Assembly: GCA_002345205.1 (NCBI GenBank)
Contig: DDVI01000087.1
Location: 46,516-110,515 of the forward strand
Direction of reading: 5' to 3'
DNA from: Bdellovibrionaceae bacterium UBA2316
Lineage (GTDB): Bacteria > Bdellovibrionota > Bdellovibrionia > Bdellovibrionales > Bdellovibrionaceae
DNA length: 64,000 nucleotides
Made by a program: the position numbers and the translations under genes. Under the pieces are notes generated by a model. It saw only the letters and a list, made by a program, of their open reading frames with translations, had not been told where the DNA came from and did no database searches. Below, piece by piece: positions 1 through 9,156 of the stretch. The first letter of the stretch is position 1, and each line of letters starts with the position of its first letter.

Positions 1-1
1 A

Positions 2-37
2 TCTGATAAAAGAGTCGAAAACATCGAAGCGTTTTAG
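2..37 (+). CDS. possible 3' end of an upstream gene (partial)
   Basis: The first bases read in one frame as SDKRVENIEAF and then a TAG stop at 35-37. The residues look like an ordinary protein C-terminus, but eleven codons are too few to be sure. No family can be named. The 140 bases that follow carry TTGAC-type hexamers (85-90, 115-120) but no convincing matching -10 box. Confidence 0.3.
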   Translation, partial: SDKRVENIEAF

Positions 38-178
38 CAGTCCGATATCAAAAAACAACTGATTTTTAGAATACAGTATCTAGCTTGACGCATTTTTGTA
101 AATTATTACCAACGTTGACAAATTCTCAATCCTCAGGCTTTTTATTCGTTCCCAATTAACTATAAAAGGTGGACGTTC

Positions 179-2257
179 ATGATGGATTTAAGTAATGCTT
201 CCTTGCTGCATTTACCGGCTATTTCGGGTGTAGTGGGACTTTTAATCGCTTTATTCTTTTACTTTAAAGTCAAAGCACAACCTGCGGGTAACGAAACGAT
301 GAATCGCATCGCGACTTACATTCGCGAAGGTTCAATGGCTTTCCTTGTACGTGAGTACAAAGTTTTAGGTATCTACTCTGTGGTTGTAGGTGCAGCCTTA
401 TTTTTCGCCCTTGGTTGGGAATCATGCGTATTCTTCTTGTTAGGCGCATTCTTGTCATTACTTGCTGGTTTCTTTGGTATGAAGGCAGCGACTTACGCGA
501 ACGTTCGTACGGCACAAGCAGCTACGACGGGTGTTAAACCGAATGCATTACTTGTAGCCCTTGATGGTGGCGCAGTAATGGGTCTTGCGGTAGCTGGCTT
601 AGGTTTGATCGGTTTAGGCGTTCTATACACTACATTTAAAGATCAATCATCGGTGGGTACGATTCTTCACTCGTTTGCAGTGGGTGCTTCGTCCATCGCA
701 TTATTCGCGCGTATCGGTGGCGGTATCTATACCAAAGCAGCGGACGTAGGTGCGGATATCGCGGGTAAAGTTATCCAAGGTATTCCAGAAGACGACCCAA
801 GAAATCCAGGCGTTATCGCAGATAACGTAGGTGATAACGTGGGTGACGTGGCCGGTATGGGTGCGGACATTTATGAATCGATGGTAGCGGCGATCGTTTC
901 TACAATGGCGATTGCATTCACAATCCCAACAGCATCATTGATGAATCTAGTTCCCGGTGGCGATGAAGCTACAATCAGAAATGCGGCGATCGTATTGCCT
1001 CTGATCCTATCTGCCATTGGTTTAATTATCTCTATCATCGTAATTTTCATCACACGCGCATGCCGTGCTATGTTTGCTCCGGCAGCAATTTTACGTTTTG
1101 CTCTTTTAGTTCCACCTATCTTGTTAACAATCGCGAGTGCGATCTTGATGCCTATGTGGAATGTTTCTCAAGGCGTAACTATCGCTTTAGCAGCGGGTTC
1201 AGTGGGCGGTGCTTTGATCGGTTTAGTAACGGATTATTACACATCAATGGGTCCGGTTAGAAAGATCGCTGAAGCTTCGATGACGGGTCCTGCGACTAAC
1301 GTTATTCGTGGTTTAGCAGTCGGTATGGAATCGGTAGCTATCCCAACAATTATCGTTGTGATCGCAGCTGGTGTTTCAAATCATTATTTAGGTTTATACG
1401 GTATCGCAATGGCGGCTGTTGGTATGTTAGCGGGAACAGCTGTTGTTATGACGGTAGATGCGTACGGTCCAATCGCAGACAATGCCGGCGGTATTGCTGA
1501 AATGGGCGGACTAGGTAAAGACGTTCGCGCCATCACTGACGAATTAGATGCGGTTGGAAATACAACAGCAGCTATCGGTAAAGGCTTCGCGATTGGTTCT
1601 GCGATCCTTACCGTTGTGGCCTTATTCAGTGCTTTCAATATGGAAGTAAATCACACACGTGCAACGGCTGGTTTAGCAGCCATGTCTTTAGATTTAACAT
1701 CTGCGGGTGTTTTAATTGGTCTATTGCTGGGCGCGATCTTGCCTTTCCTAGTGGGTGCAACAACAATGACAGCGGTTGGTAAAGCCGCTGGTGACATCGT
1801 TGAAGAAATTCGTCGTCAGTTCAAAGAAATTCCAGGTTTGTTAGAAGGTAAAGCAGAACCTCAACCATCTAAAATCGTTGATATCGCAACACTGGCGGCT
1901 CTTAAGCAAATGATCCTTCCGGGTATGATCGCAGTTCTTGCTCCGGTTCTATGTGGATTTTTAATGGGTCCTCAAGCTCTTGCTGGGTTATTAGCAGGTG
2001 CTTTGGCTGTTGGCGCGACAATGTCTTTGTACATGGCGAACGCGGGTGGCGCTTGGGATAACGCTAAGAAATTTATCGAAAAAGGCGGAATGCCAGGTCA
2101 CCCAAAAGGATCTGACTTGCACAAAGCCGCAGTGGTAGGCGACACAGTCGGTGACCCGTTCAAAGATACATCAGGACCTGGTATCGCTATCTTGATCAAA
2201 GTTATGGGTGTCGTATCGTTATTGATCGCGCAACTTGTAGCTACAATCGGTGGCTAA
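179..2257 (+). CDS. hppA: membrane-bound ion-pumping pyrophosphatase, K+-stimulated type
   Basis: Couples hydrolysis of cytoplasmic pyrophosphate to export of H+ or Na+ across the inner membrane. The 692-residue protein is almost wholly hydrophobic helices, the usual length for the family. The pyrophosphate/Mg2+ loops are present: [10 protein letters not shown] followed by an [17 protein letters not shown] block in the first third, and a second acidic loop ([14 protein letters not shown]) near the C-terminus. The signature [10 protein letters not shown] at residues 460-469 has Ala in the position where K+-independent enzymes have Lys, which marks the K+-stimulated subclass. Whether it moves H+ or Na+ cannot be read here. 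The start is preceded by AGGTGG at 167-172; a second ATG follows directly. It stands alone and ends in a strong terminator. Confidence 0.96.
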   Translation: MMDLSNASLLHLPAISGVVGLLIALFFYFKVKAQPAGNETMNRIATYIREGSMAFLVREYKVLGIYSVVVGAALFFALGWESCVFFLLGAFLSLLAGFFGMKAATYANVRTAQAATTGVKPNALLVALDGGAVMGLAVAGLGLIGLGVLYTTFKDQSSVGTILHSFAVGASSIALFARIGGGIYTKAADVGADIAGKVIQGIPEDDPRNPGVIADNVGDNVGDVAGMGADIYESMVAAIVSTMAIAFTIPTASLMNLVPGGDEATIRNAAIVLPLILSAIGLIISIIVIFITRACRAMFAPAAILRFALLVPPILLTIASAILMPMWNVSQGVTIALAAGSVGGALIGLVTDYYTSMGPVRKIAEASMTGPATNVIRGLAVGMESVAIPTIIVVIAAGVSNHYLGLYGIAMAAVGMLAGTAVVMTVDAYGPIADNAGGIAEMGGLGKDVRAITDELDAVGNTTAAIGKGFAIGSAILTVVALFSAFNMEVNHTRATAGLAAMSLDLTSAGVLIGLLLGAILPFLVGATTMTAVGKAAGDIVEEIRRQFKEIPGLLEGKAEPQPSKIVDIATLAALKQMILPGMIAVLAPVLCGFLMGPQALAGLLAGALAVGATMSLYMANAGGAWDNAKKFIEKGGMPGHPKGSDLHKAAVVGDTVGDPFKDTSGPGIAILIKVMGVVSLLIAQLVATIGG

Positions 2258-2294
2258 TAATATTAGGTGTTTTATAAATTAAAACGGTAATGAT

Positions 2295-2326
2295 AACGGC
2301 GAGTTTATACTCGCCGTTTTTTTTTA
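2295..2326 (+). terminator. intrinsic terminator of hppA
   Basis: A perfect 10-bp stem (AACGGCGAGT with ACTCGCCGTT, 4-base loop) runs directly into about nine T residues, 37 bases after the hppA stop. Confidence 0.9.
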
Positions 2327-2507
2327 TGTGTAATCACGTAATGAGCCTATGTTAAGGCACCCCATCGGTGGTGGTTGGTTGCGGCCGTAGTGTTCGACCT
2401 GTTTTGTCCACTGTCTACTTTTGATACAGGTACATTTTACCAAATCAAAGATATGGTTAGGATTTGGTTAAAGAGGGTGGCTAGCTAATTGAAATAACTC
2501 TAGTTAT

Positions 2508-4523
2508 ATGAAGAGAATCATTCTGTATTCAAGCATTATAGGCGTTCTTTCTGTTCAATCTGCGTTCGCATTTGAGGGCTGTCGGGAATTCTATACTTCG
2601 AAGGCGATTACTCTTTCAAAGCCTCAAACGGGTTTAAAATTTAGTCCCGGTATATCGGTAAACAAAAAAGATAAATTATCTATCCATATTGTTAAATCAG
2701 ATAATGTTTTTCTTGAAACCAGCATTAATGAACTCGCTCAGTTTTTGTTAGGTCGAGCTCTGCATCTGCCGGAACTTAGACGAATTGTTAAATCATTCCT
2801 TAATGATAAATCAGCGGATCCATATTTTCAAAAACTGGCGCGTGCGTTTGAAATCGAAGTGCAGTTTGATCGAGCGGAACTGGAAAAGAGAGTTCCTAAA
2901 ACGGGTCCATTGTTGATTGTAGCAAATCATCCTAAGAATGGCTCTGATGGAATCGCAATCGCGGCGGCGATTTCTTTAGTTCGTTCCGATGTTCGCGTGG
3001 CGCTAACGACATTGTTGCAAGGATTTCCAGGCATGAACGACAACGCCGTGTTTTTAAATCCATATGGTGGTCGTGAAGCGGCACGATTTAATTTAGATGG
3101 TATCAAACAGATGAATCAACACATCGCTGACGGTGGTGTTTTAGTTATTTTTCCTTCGGGTGAAGTTTCTACTAAGCAGAATTTATCCGACAATTTTGCG
3201 TTCGACGTAGAATGGAAAAAAGGAATCTCAAATATAATTTCAAAAAACCCGTCGGTTCAAGTCATGCCTTTGTTTGTCGAGGGAACAGCTAGCCAAGAAT
3301 TTCATAGAATCAAACATTTAAAAAACCCTATGGCACAAGCGGTGTTGGGCGCAGTGGCTCATGTTAGACAAATTGCTAAAAATGCGAAGCATCCTATTGC
3401 AATTAATATGGGTACACCGATTAAGGGAAGCGAATTAGTCGATATCTTCAAAGATGATTTAGTCGCAATGGCGCAGTACCTGCGGGCTCGCACATACGCT
3501 TTAAAAGGCAGATACGAGCAAGTTAAAATAGATCGTGTTGAAGAACCAATCACTCAAGTTAATAATGATGAATTGGTACAGAAAGAACTGGATGCTGCGG
3601 GTCCAATTACCGAAGTTGTATTTGGTAAATCGTCGTCTATGAAAATTTATAACGTGACGGGCGAGCAAGCGCCACAGACTTTGTTAAAACTTGGCCAGCT
3701 CCGTGAAGAAAACTTCCGTGCCGCCCAAGAAGGTTCTGGAAAAAGTTCGGATACGGACATCGATCCCAAAACAGGTGCCTTTGATTTATTCCATCATCAT
3801 TTTATCGCGCGCGATTTAGAACAAAAAACTACGGCGGCTTATCGTTTAGGAATGGGCGATGAATTACTAGCGCGTGGACCGGGTAAAGATGCATTTTATT
3901 TAAATAGATTTGCTGATCTATCAGCGATGCCAGTAGAAATGTTAAGTCATACGATTGAAGCCAGTCGGTCGTTTGCGAACTTTACCGAAGCGGGTAAAAA
4001 CTCGATTCGTGGTTTGAGCGCCGTTTGGAAAGGGATCGGAAGATTTTTGGCAGATAATCCAAGATACCGCTACATGATGGGTCGAGTGAGTATTTCAAAT
4101 TCATATTCCGATGTTTCAAAGGCAATTATCGTTGGCTACTTAAAAAAGACCTATCCTTCTAAATTAAGTGAGACTGTAAAGGCTTATACCAAGCCTGATT
4201 TAGTAACTCATATGGATAAAGAGATCGAACAAATCGTTAATAACATTAAGTCGTTAACTGAACTGAATAGCATCATTAATGATATCGAAGGTAGAGGAAT
4301 TCCATCGTTGTTAATCAGCTACGAAAAATTGGGCGCTAAGTATATCGATTTTAGTTTTGACCGTGAGTTTAACACGGTTGACGGTGTTATAGTTGTGGAT
4401 TTAGTTAAACTTCTTGAAACACCGGAAGGTCGACAAGAGTTAATAAAACATATGGGAGAAGACGGCTTGGCTGCTTATGAAGCTGCTTCTGCTCAAAGAC
4501 CGGCAGGTAATTATGAAAATTAA
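2508..4523 (+). CDS. OlsF-like bifunctional acyltransferase (PlsC domain plus OlsB/GNAT domain) with signal peptide
   Basis: Two acyltransferase domains are joined in 671 residues. The N-terminal one is PlsC-like: NHPKNGSDG puts the catalytic His at 141 and Asp at 147 (HX5D, as in OlsF/haemolysin-type enzymes), and IFPSGEVS is the third acyltransferase block. The C-terminal half resembles OlsB: FDLFHHHFI, AAYRLGMG, LSAVWKGIGRFL, RYMMGRVSISN, and an end block GIPSLLISYEKLGAKY. In the known OlsF family the C-terminal domain acylates ornithine on nitrogen and the N-terminal domain adds the second acyl chain, giving ornithine lipid. The odd point is a clear Sec-type leader (hydrophobic core residues 4-20, AFA before FEGC), unexpected for an enzyme using cytoplasmic acyl-ACP. 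No good ribosome site precedes the ATG. Confidence 0.75.
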   Translation: MKRIILYSSIIGVLSVQSAFAFEGCREFYTSKAITLSKPQTGLKFSPGISVNKKDKLSIHIVKSDNVFLETSINELAQFLLGRALHLPELRRIVKSFLNDKSADPYFQKLARAFEIEVQFDRAELEKRVPKTGPLLIVANHPKNGSDGIAIAAAISLVRSDVRVALTTLLQGFPGMNDNAVFLNPYGGREAARFNLDGIKQMNQHIADGGVLVIFPSGEVSTKQNLSDNFAFDVEWKKGISNIISKNPSVQVMPLFVEGTASQEFHRIKHLKNPMAQAVLGAVAHVRQIAKNAKHPIAINMGTPIKGSELVDIFKDDLVAMAQYLRARTYALKGRYEQVKIDRVEEPITQVNNDELVQKELDAAGPITEVVFGKSSSMKIYNVTGEQAPQTLLKLGQLREENFRAAQEGSGKSSDTDIDPKTGAFDLFHHHFIARDLEQKTTAAYRLGMGDELLARGPGKDAFYLNRFADLSAMPVEMLSHTIEASRSFANFTEAGKNSIRGLSAVWKGIGRFLADNPRYRYMMGRVSISNSYSDVSKAIIVGYLKKTYPSKLSETVKAYTKPDLVTHMDKEIEQIVNNIKSLTELNSIINDIEGRGIPSLLISYEKLGAKYIDFSFDREFNTVDGVIVVDLVKLLETPEGRQELIKHMGEDGLAAYEAASAQRPAGNYEN

Positions 4524-5189
4524 AATGTTATTTCTAGGTGTGTTGTTAGTGAACTCATTGATTCAGGCTGGTGTGATTGAGACGGCGTTATGTCGGCAGT
4601 TCTATTTAAATAACAGATCAACTGTTTTCGAAATTATTAAAAAACAGGCGTCCGATAATATGATGTTTTCGGTTGAGAGCTATTATCTTTATTTAGGAAA
4701 ATTGTTTCCCGAGTTTAGTGAGGTCGAGCTGATTATGGTAATGGCGCAAATGAAGCCTGAGGAAATGACATATGCTCAAATTAACACAAAAGGAGCGATG
4801 TCGCCACGATCGCAATTTTACTCGAATTATACGCCGACTCGGCTAGTGCTGTCCCGTCGACTTTTGAAAACATCTGGGTCTTCGGAAATCACTTTAGACA
4901 ATGTGCAGGCTTTAGCCTAAGTTCTAAATTCACATTCCAATATACCAGAGACGGAACTCTACGGTTTGGTTAGAGAAAAATTGGTAGAAGGTCTACGCCG
5001 CGGTTTTAAGACCTCCCAAATTATTGATTCTTTCCGATAATATTATGTGCTGAATAGCATGACTTAGAAAAAGCCCTTAAAAAATATCTTCCAATCCGCA
5101 CGGGTTACTTTACAGTTAAAAGAGTAGATTTGTGTCTAAAATCTTTTCCTTGTAAAGGTCTAACGGTTGGCAAAAAGTCATTTTGTTGA
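4513..5189 (+). pseudogene. decayed gene for an exported protein, several frame breaks
   Basis: An ATG at 4513 (overlapping the upstream gene by 11 bases, after GGCAGG) opens a signal peptide and about 90 plausible residues in frame 1. Near 4788 the protein-like reading moves to frame 0 (RSDVATIAILLELYADS through GNHFRQCAGFSLSSKF, stop at 4971). Near 4945 it returns to frame 1 (ETELYGLVREKLVEGLRRG, TAA at 5038). From 5061 it continues in frame 0 (DLEKALKKYLPIRTGY to CKGLTVG, TGA at 5187). Each piece has coding-like composition and they abut in order, so one ancestral gene with at least three frame breaks and a nonsense codon is the simplest reading. Only frame 1 up to 4920 is open from the ATG, and its last 44 codons look unlike protein. 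CRQFY near the mature N-terminus echoes CREFY of the preceding enzyme. Function unknown. Confidence 0.6.
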
Positions 5190-5796
5190 AGCTCTAGAAA
5201 AAATCACCGCAGCATCCGAATCGTCAGATGTTACTATCAATGACATATTTGTAATGTTAGGCGAGAAGGGTCATCTGATTTTAATTCTTTTTTTCAGCGT
5301 ACCTTTCCTTCAGCCTGTACCTTTGTTGGGGTTGTCTACCCCGCTCGGAGCATTGATCGTGATCGTAGCCTTTTATTTTATGCGGGAAAAACCGCCTTGG
5401 CTGCCAAAAAGATTTTCTCATTTGGTGGTCTCTAAGCCTATCCTAAATAAGACGATCGAAATGATTCAAAAAATATGGGGGTACCTTGAAAAGGTATTAG
5501 AGCCGCGATGGGGGATTTTGCATGATTCTCATACCTTCCGAGTGATCAACTTTTTATTGGTGGCGGCTTCGGCTACGTTACTGGCGTTACCTTTACCCAT
5601 TCCGTTTTCGAATACAATACCCACGGTCCCCATAGTCTTAAATACCATTGGGCAGTTAGAGGAAGATGGCGTGATTATTTTTCTGAGTTTCTTTTCGTTT
5701 TTATTTTCTATCATTTTCTTTACCAGCCTTGGGGCTGGTGTTTTTATCGGGATTGATAAGTATTCCGACAAACTGTTACCTCTTTTTGGTTTTTAA
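5167..5796 (+). CDS. ExoD family integral membrane protein
   Basis: The 209-residue protein has the ExoD layout: a short cytoplasmic start, then GEKGHLILILFFSVPFLQPV and LLGLSTPLGALIVIV as the first hydrophobic pair, a charged middle (MREKPPW, WGYLEKVLEPR) and further hydrophobic segments including ALPLPIPFSNTIP. The family is named after a Rhizobium protein tied to exopolysaccharide synthesis, but its biochemical role is not established. TTG at 5167 is used as the start because it aligns with the family and an AAAGGTC lies about 8 bases upstream; no ATG fits. It overlaps the tail of the decayed gene before it. Confidence 0.75.
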   Translation: MAKSHFVEALEKITAASESSDVTINDIFVMLGEKGHLILILFFSVPFLQPVPLLGLSTPLGALIVIVAFYFMREKPPWLPKRFSHLVVSKPILNKTIEMIQKIWGYLEKVLEPRWGILHDSHTFRVINFLLVAASATLLALPLPIPFSNTIPTVPIVLNTIGQLEEDGVIIFLSFFSFLFSIIFFTSLGAGVFIGIDKYSDKLLPLFGF

Positions 5797-5847
5797 TTTA
5801 TACTTTAAGTATAAGAGCCTTTTTGCAATCCTCTTCATAAAAGACCC

Positions 5848-7128
5848 ATGGGAAACGATTTTTACAAAGATCAAAAGTTCGGCAAATCACTGAAGCTCAG
5901 TCTGATTGATGCGCTTCTTTATTCAATTATGGTCGGTGCTGGCGAATCGTATTTGCCGGCGTATGCATTGGCACTTGGTTATAGTGACGTGGCGGCAGGG
6001 GTGTTGACCAGTTTGCCCTTAATCACGGGTGCTTTTTTGCAATTGTTTACTCCCACCATTATACAACGCACGAGAAAGCCAAAGCGCTGGATGGTTTTGT
6101 CCGCGGCGGTGCAATCAATGGTATTCTTGCCATTGATTTACTTTGAAACCCACCAAAAACCTAATTTTTGGATTTTGATTTTGATCTTTACGTTGTATTG
6201 GACAAGTGGTTTTTCGATCAATCCCTATTGGACGCACTGGATGAATAATCTAGTTCCAGACGAAATTAAGAATCAATATTTTTCACTACGTTCGCGGGTG
6301 GCTCAGCTTGGGGTTTTGATCGGTCTTGTAGGTGGGGGCTTGTCCTTGCATTACAAAGTCGAAATCGGTCCATTTTCTGGCTTCTTTACTTTACTTTTTT
6401 TAATGGCGTTTGTATGCCGAATTGTTTCCAGCATAGTATTAAGTCAGAAAGAGTACGTGGTCGAATGGGATAGTAATGTAACTGAAGAAAAAGTTTCATT
6501 TAAAGAGTATTTCAAATTTCTAACTTCGGGATCGGACGCAAGTAAGTTTATTTTGGGATTGTTTCCATTTTATGCGTGTGTTTATATCTCGGCTCCGTTT
6601 GTGAGTCCATTTCTGTTGTCGCAGGTTAAAATGGACTATTCGGATTACATGGGGGCCTTGATTGCTTTACTTGCGGGAAAAATAGTGGGCGCCATTTTTC
6701 TTGAACAAAAAGGTAAAATGATGGATTCAAAGCAGATCTTTTTTTGGGGTGTGTTTCTGATTTCTCCGGGGCCCATGTTTTGGGGGCTTTCTAAAAATTA
6801 CCTATTTATCTTGGTGCTGCAATTTGCCAGCGGTTTTGCCTGGGCTTTCTATGAAGTCGGAACGCAGTTATTGTTATTCAAAAATCAGAATATCAAAAAC
6901 CGAATTTCCTTTGTATCACTATATAATTTTGTAATGTCATGTGCGGTAATCGTCGGAACGTTTGTAGGAGCAAGTTTCATCAGAAACTTTTCACCGACCT
7001 ATCAGAACTTTGTGACCTTGTTCTTGCTGGGCGGTTTTTTGCGCGTCGTATTTAGCGCGGTCCTTTTGAATCGAGTCATAAGGCCCAAGGATGATGACGA
7101 TATCCAAGATCCTCAGGCTGTTACGTAG
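5848..7128 (+). CDS. MFS transporter, substrate unknown
   Basis: A 426-residue polytopic protein with about 12 hydrophobic segments and the major facilitator pattern: an ESYLPAYALALGYSD first loop, short basic cytoplasmic loops (TIIQRTRKPKRW after helix 2, NQYFSLRSRVAQLG after helix 4) and a second half beginning near residue 230. Substrate cannot be read from the sequence. The start is the ATG at 5848 and no strong ribosome site is seen. A small palindrome TATACTTTAAGTATA lies in the 51-base gap after exoD, so the two may or may not be co-transcribed. Confidence 0.75.
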   Translation: MGNDFYKDQKFGKSLKLSLIDALLYSIMVGAGESYLPAYALALGYSDVAAGVLTSLPLITGAFLQLFTPTIIQRTRKPKRWMVLSAAVQSMVFLPLIYFETHQKPNFWILILIFTLYWTSGFSINPYWTHWMNNLVPDEIKNQYFSLRSRVAQLGVLIGLVGGGLSLHYKVEIGPFSGFFTLLFLMAFVCRIVSSIVLSQKEYVVEWDSNVTEEKVSFKEYFKFLTSGSDASKFILGLFPFYACVYISAPFVSPFLLSQVKMDYSDYMGALIALLAGKIVGAIFLEQKGKMMDSKQIFFWGVFLISPGPMFWGLSKNYLFILVLQFASGFAWAFYEVGTQLLLFKNQNIKNRISFVSLYNFVMSCAVIVGTFVGASFIRNFSPTYQNFVTLFLLGGFLRVVFSAVLLNRVIRPKDDDDIQDPQAVT

Positions 7129-7131
7129 TCG

Positions 7132-7470
7132 CTAGCGTTGGATGCAGGCGATTTCAAAGATCGCTTCGCGGTCCCAGCTAGCCCATTTTAAAAAATCACC
7201 CGCAGTTTTTAATACCGCCGTTGAATAGTAACGAGCCGGAACATTTGGGTTGAAAACTTCAATTTCATATTGGTTGTTACCTAGCGATTTTACTTTTGGA
7301 TTTACGTACGATAACTGAGGCAGTTTAACTTCGCCACGGGAACGACCATCAATATTGATTCTTTGCGTGTAGATTGTTTTGGTGTTGTGAATGCCCGAGC
7401 AGTCTAGAGTCACTGTGTAGGCTGGCGAGGCTGCGAAAAGTGCCACTAAAGATATAATAAGCGTTTTCAT
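7132..7470 (-). CDS. small exported protein of unknown function
   Basis: The 112-residue product begins with a typical Sec signal peptide (MKTLIISLVALFAASPAY, cleavage near residue 18-20). The mature part has two Cys (LDCSG, EIACIQR) that could form one disulfide, and alternates beta-like strands. The start at 7470 is preferred over an ATG at 7491 because AAGGGGAA sits 6 bases before it and the signal peptide begins there. It converges with the MFS gene, with stops only 3 bases apart. No family recognised. Confidence 0.6.
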   Translation of the reverse strand: MKTLIISLVALFAASPAYTVTLDCSGIHNTKTIYTQRINIDGRSRGEVKLPQLSYVNPKVKSLGNNQYEIEVFNPNVPARYYSTAVLKTAGDFLKWASWDREAIFEIACIQR

Positions 7471-7553
7471 TCTAAGTTCCCCTTGTAGCATCGAAACCTA
7501 GGCTAGGGGAACCCATCATGTTTGGAAAGATTTTTCTACTGTTATTGGGCGTG

Positions 7554-8336
7554 TTAAAAACTGTGGTTTAGAAAGAGCCTATGGAGATCTTTATCTTTGT
7601 AAGGGTCATCTGATGAGCTAAGCTCTTCGGCCGAATAACCGCTTTGTATTGCTAATGCCTGTACGTGTTTAGCTGCGGAGTCTACCTGAATTTGAATGCG
7701 CCACGTTCGATACGCTAGCCAGATTTTATCTTCAACAAAATAAAGCCGTTTTTTCTTGGCATCGGTGGGATCATATTCCAGTTGATTCACAACAAAACCG
7801 CGTAATTGTGTCAGGCCATGGCTTTCTAGAAACGCCAACTGTACTTGCGCCTGAGAGCTCCATATCACTGAAAATTTTTCCTCTGCCGATTCTTGGAGCC
7901 AACCGATTTTTTCATCTGGGTGCGAATCGACATAAGGCAGGTAAGGTTTAATATCTAAAATGGGGGTCCCATTCAGTAAATCCGTCGGGCCCGTGTTGAT
8001 TTTTAATCCGTCGATTGAAATTAAATCCAGCGCGCTCATGCCGATAGGGTTTGGTCTATGGGGCGATCGTGTTGCAAATACACCGCGTTTTTTATCACTA
8101 CCACGCGGTGGTTGCACTAATGGGTTCCAGTGATCATTTTTGTGAAACTGGAAAATCACCCAGATTTTTGTGAAGTCATCTAAATCACGAAGAGCGTCTT
8201 TGAAATGTTGACCGCTCAAAAGTTCGATGTAGCCGGCGGTTTCGCTTAAATAAGGATTCGGCTGACGAGGCGCTTCGTTTGGATTGTCCATCGCATTTCG
8301 AAAATAGCCAATGGGTTTAAAATTTAAACTGTCCAT
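7554..8336 (-). CDS. trmO: tRNA (t6A37-N6)-methyltransferase TrmO
   Basis: TrmO uses S-adenosylmethionine to methylate N6-threonylcarbamoyladenosine at tRNA position 37. The protein opens with the family's FKPIGYFRNAM strand and carries the signature blocks RGVFATRSPHRPNPIGMS and LLNGTPILDIKPYLPYVD in order. At 260 residues it has the C-terminal extension seen in the longer, E. coli-like form. It is the last gene of a minus-strand unit metG-SPOUT methylase-trmO; only 4 bases separate it from the gene before it, which fits joint expression of translation-related functions. Confidence 0.92.
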   Translation of the reverse strand: MDSLNFKPIGYFRNAMDNPNEAPRQPNPYLSETAGYIELLSGQHFKDALRDLDDFTKIWVIFQFHKNDHWNPLVQPPRGSDKKRGVFATRSPHRPNPIGMSALDLISIDGLKINTGPTDLLNGTPILDIKPYLPYVDSHPDEKIGWLQESAEEKFSVIWSSQAQVQLAFLESHGLTQLRGFVVNQLEYDPTDAKKKRLYFVEDKIWLAYRTWRIQIQVDSAAKHVQALAIQSGYSAEELSSSDDPYKDKDLHRLFLNHSF

Positions 8337-8340
8337 TGAT

Positions 8341-9147
8341 TTACGATTTTCCTAGTTCGCCAAGTTGAGTCGTCGGCGTTCGTGCGTGATACTGCTTAGC
8401 GAATTCATAGATACAAATGCTGGCCGCATTGGCTACATTCAGCGAGTTTTTAATGCCACTCAGTGGTACCTTGCGGGTTTCATGGCAAGCTTCGATCACC
8501 TGGGGATCCATGCCGAAACGCTCGTTACCAAAAACGAACGCTGTTTTTGTGTCAAACGTAAATGGCTTTTCCAGAGATATCGCGTGATTCGTGGTTTCGG
8601 CCGCAATGATCCGGTAGCCTTGCGCTTTTAAATCATTAATCAGATCCAAACATTTCGCATGGTTTTCCCAAGCGACGTATTCGTGACTGCCAAGTGTAGT
8701 TTTCTGAGTCTTAGGATTCGACGGATCGGGTGAATAGCCAGCGAGAATGATTCTTTCAACGTTAAACGCTTCGCTGGTTCTAAATACCGAGCCCACATTA
8801 AAACTGCTGCGGATATTATCTAAGATTATTGTTAACGGGATTGTGTGTTGTTTCTTCTCGATCGATTTATCGTCTTTGTTGTAGATGATGAAATCTTCGT
8901 CTTTTAGATTTTTATTTAAATAACGTTCTACCGGGACAATCCAATATAGGAAATCCCGCAGTGACATGTCTTTTTTTAAATGCTGACTGATCGAATAGAT
9001 TTTAAATAGTTCGACGTCTTTATGGTCACGGTAAACGTGCAGAGCCTCGATCAGTTGATCGAATAGGGGCGTATTAAACCCTGTTTCAGGATGGCTTTTT
9101 TCGATGGACAAGAAAAGCTCGTGGATTCGTTCAACTTTGCGGCTCAT
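8341..9147 (-). CDS. SPOUT (TrmH/SpoU) family RNA 2'-O-methyltransferase
   Basis: The C-terminal half holds the three SPOUT motifs: NIRSSFNVGSVFRTSEAF (motif 1), FVFGNERFGM (motif 2) and VPLSGIKNSLNVANAASI (motif 3), which form the knotted S-adenosylmethionine site. The first 100 residues are an accessory helical region with no match I recognise. The family methylates ribose 2'-O groups in rRNA or tRNA; the exact base cannot be told from sequence. It lies between metG and trmO (9- and 4-base gaps). Confidence 0.88.
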   Translation of the reverse strand: MSRKVERIHELFLSIEKSHPETGFNTPLFDQLIEALHVYRDHKDVELFKIYSISQHLKKDMSLRDFLYWIVPVERYLNKNLKDEDFIIYNKDDKSIEKKQHTIPLTIILDNIRSSFNVGSVFRTSEAFNVERIILAGYSPDPSNPKTQKTTLGSHEYVAWENHAKCLDLINDLKAQGYRIIAAETTNHAISLEKPFTFDTKTAFVFGNERFGMDPQVIEACHETRKVPLSGIKNSLNVANAASICIYEFAKQYHARTPTTQLGELGKS

Positions 9148-9156
9148 AAATGACGA

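Noticed and set aside
871..1638. Long minus-strand frames inside hppA
   Set aside because: Shadows of the hppA reading frame, in codon register with a Gly/Ala-rich protein; no ribosome sites.
5799..5813. Palindrome TATACTTTAAGTATA between exoD and the MFS gene
   Set aside because: Short, AT-only and without a T tail on either strand; not enough to call a terminator or operator.
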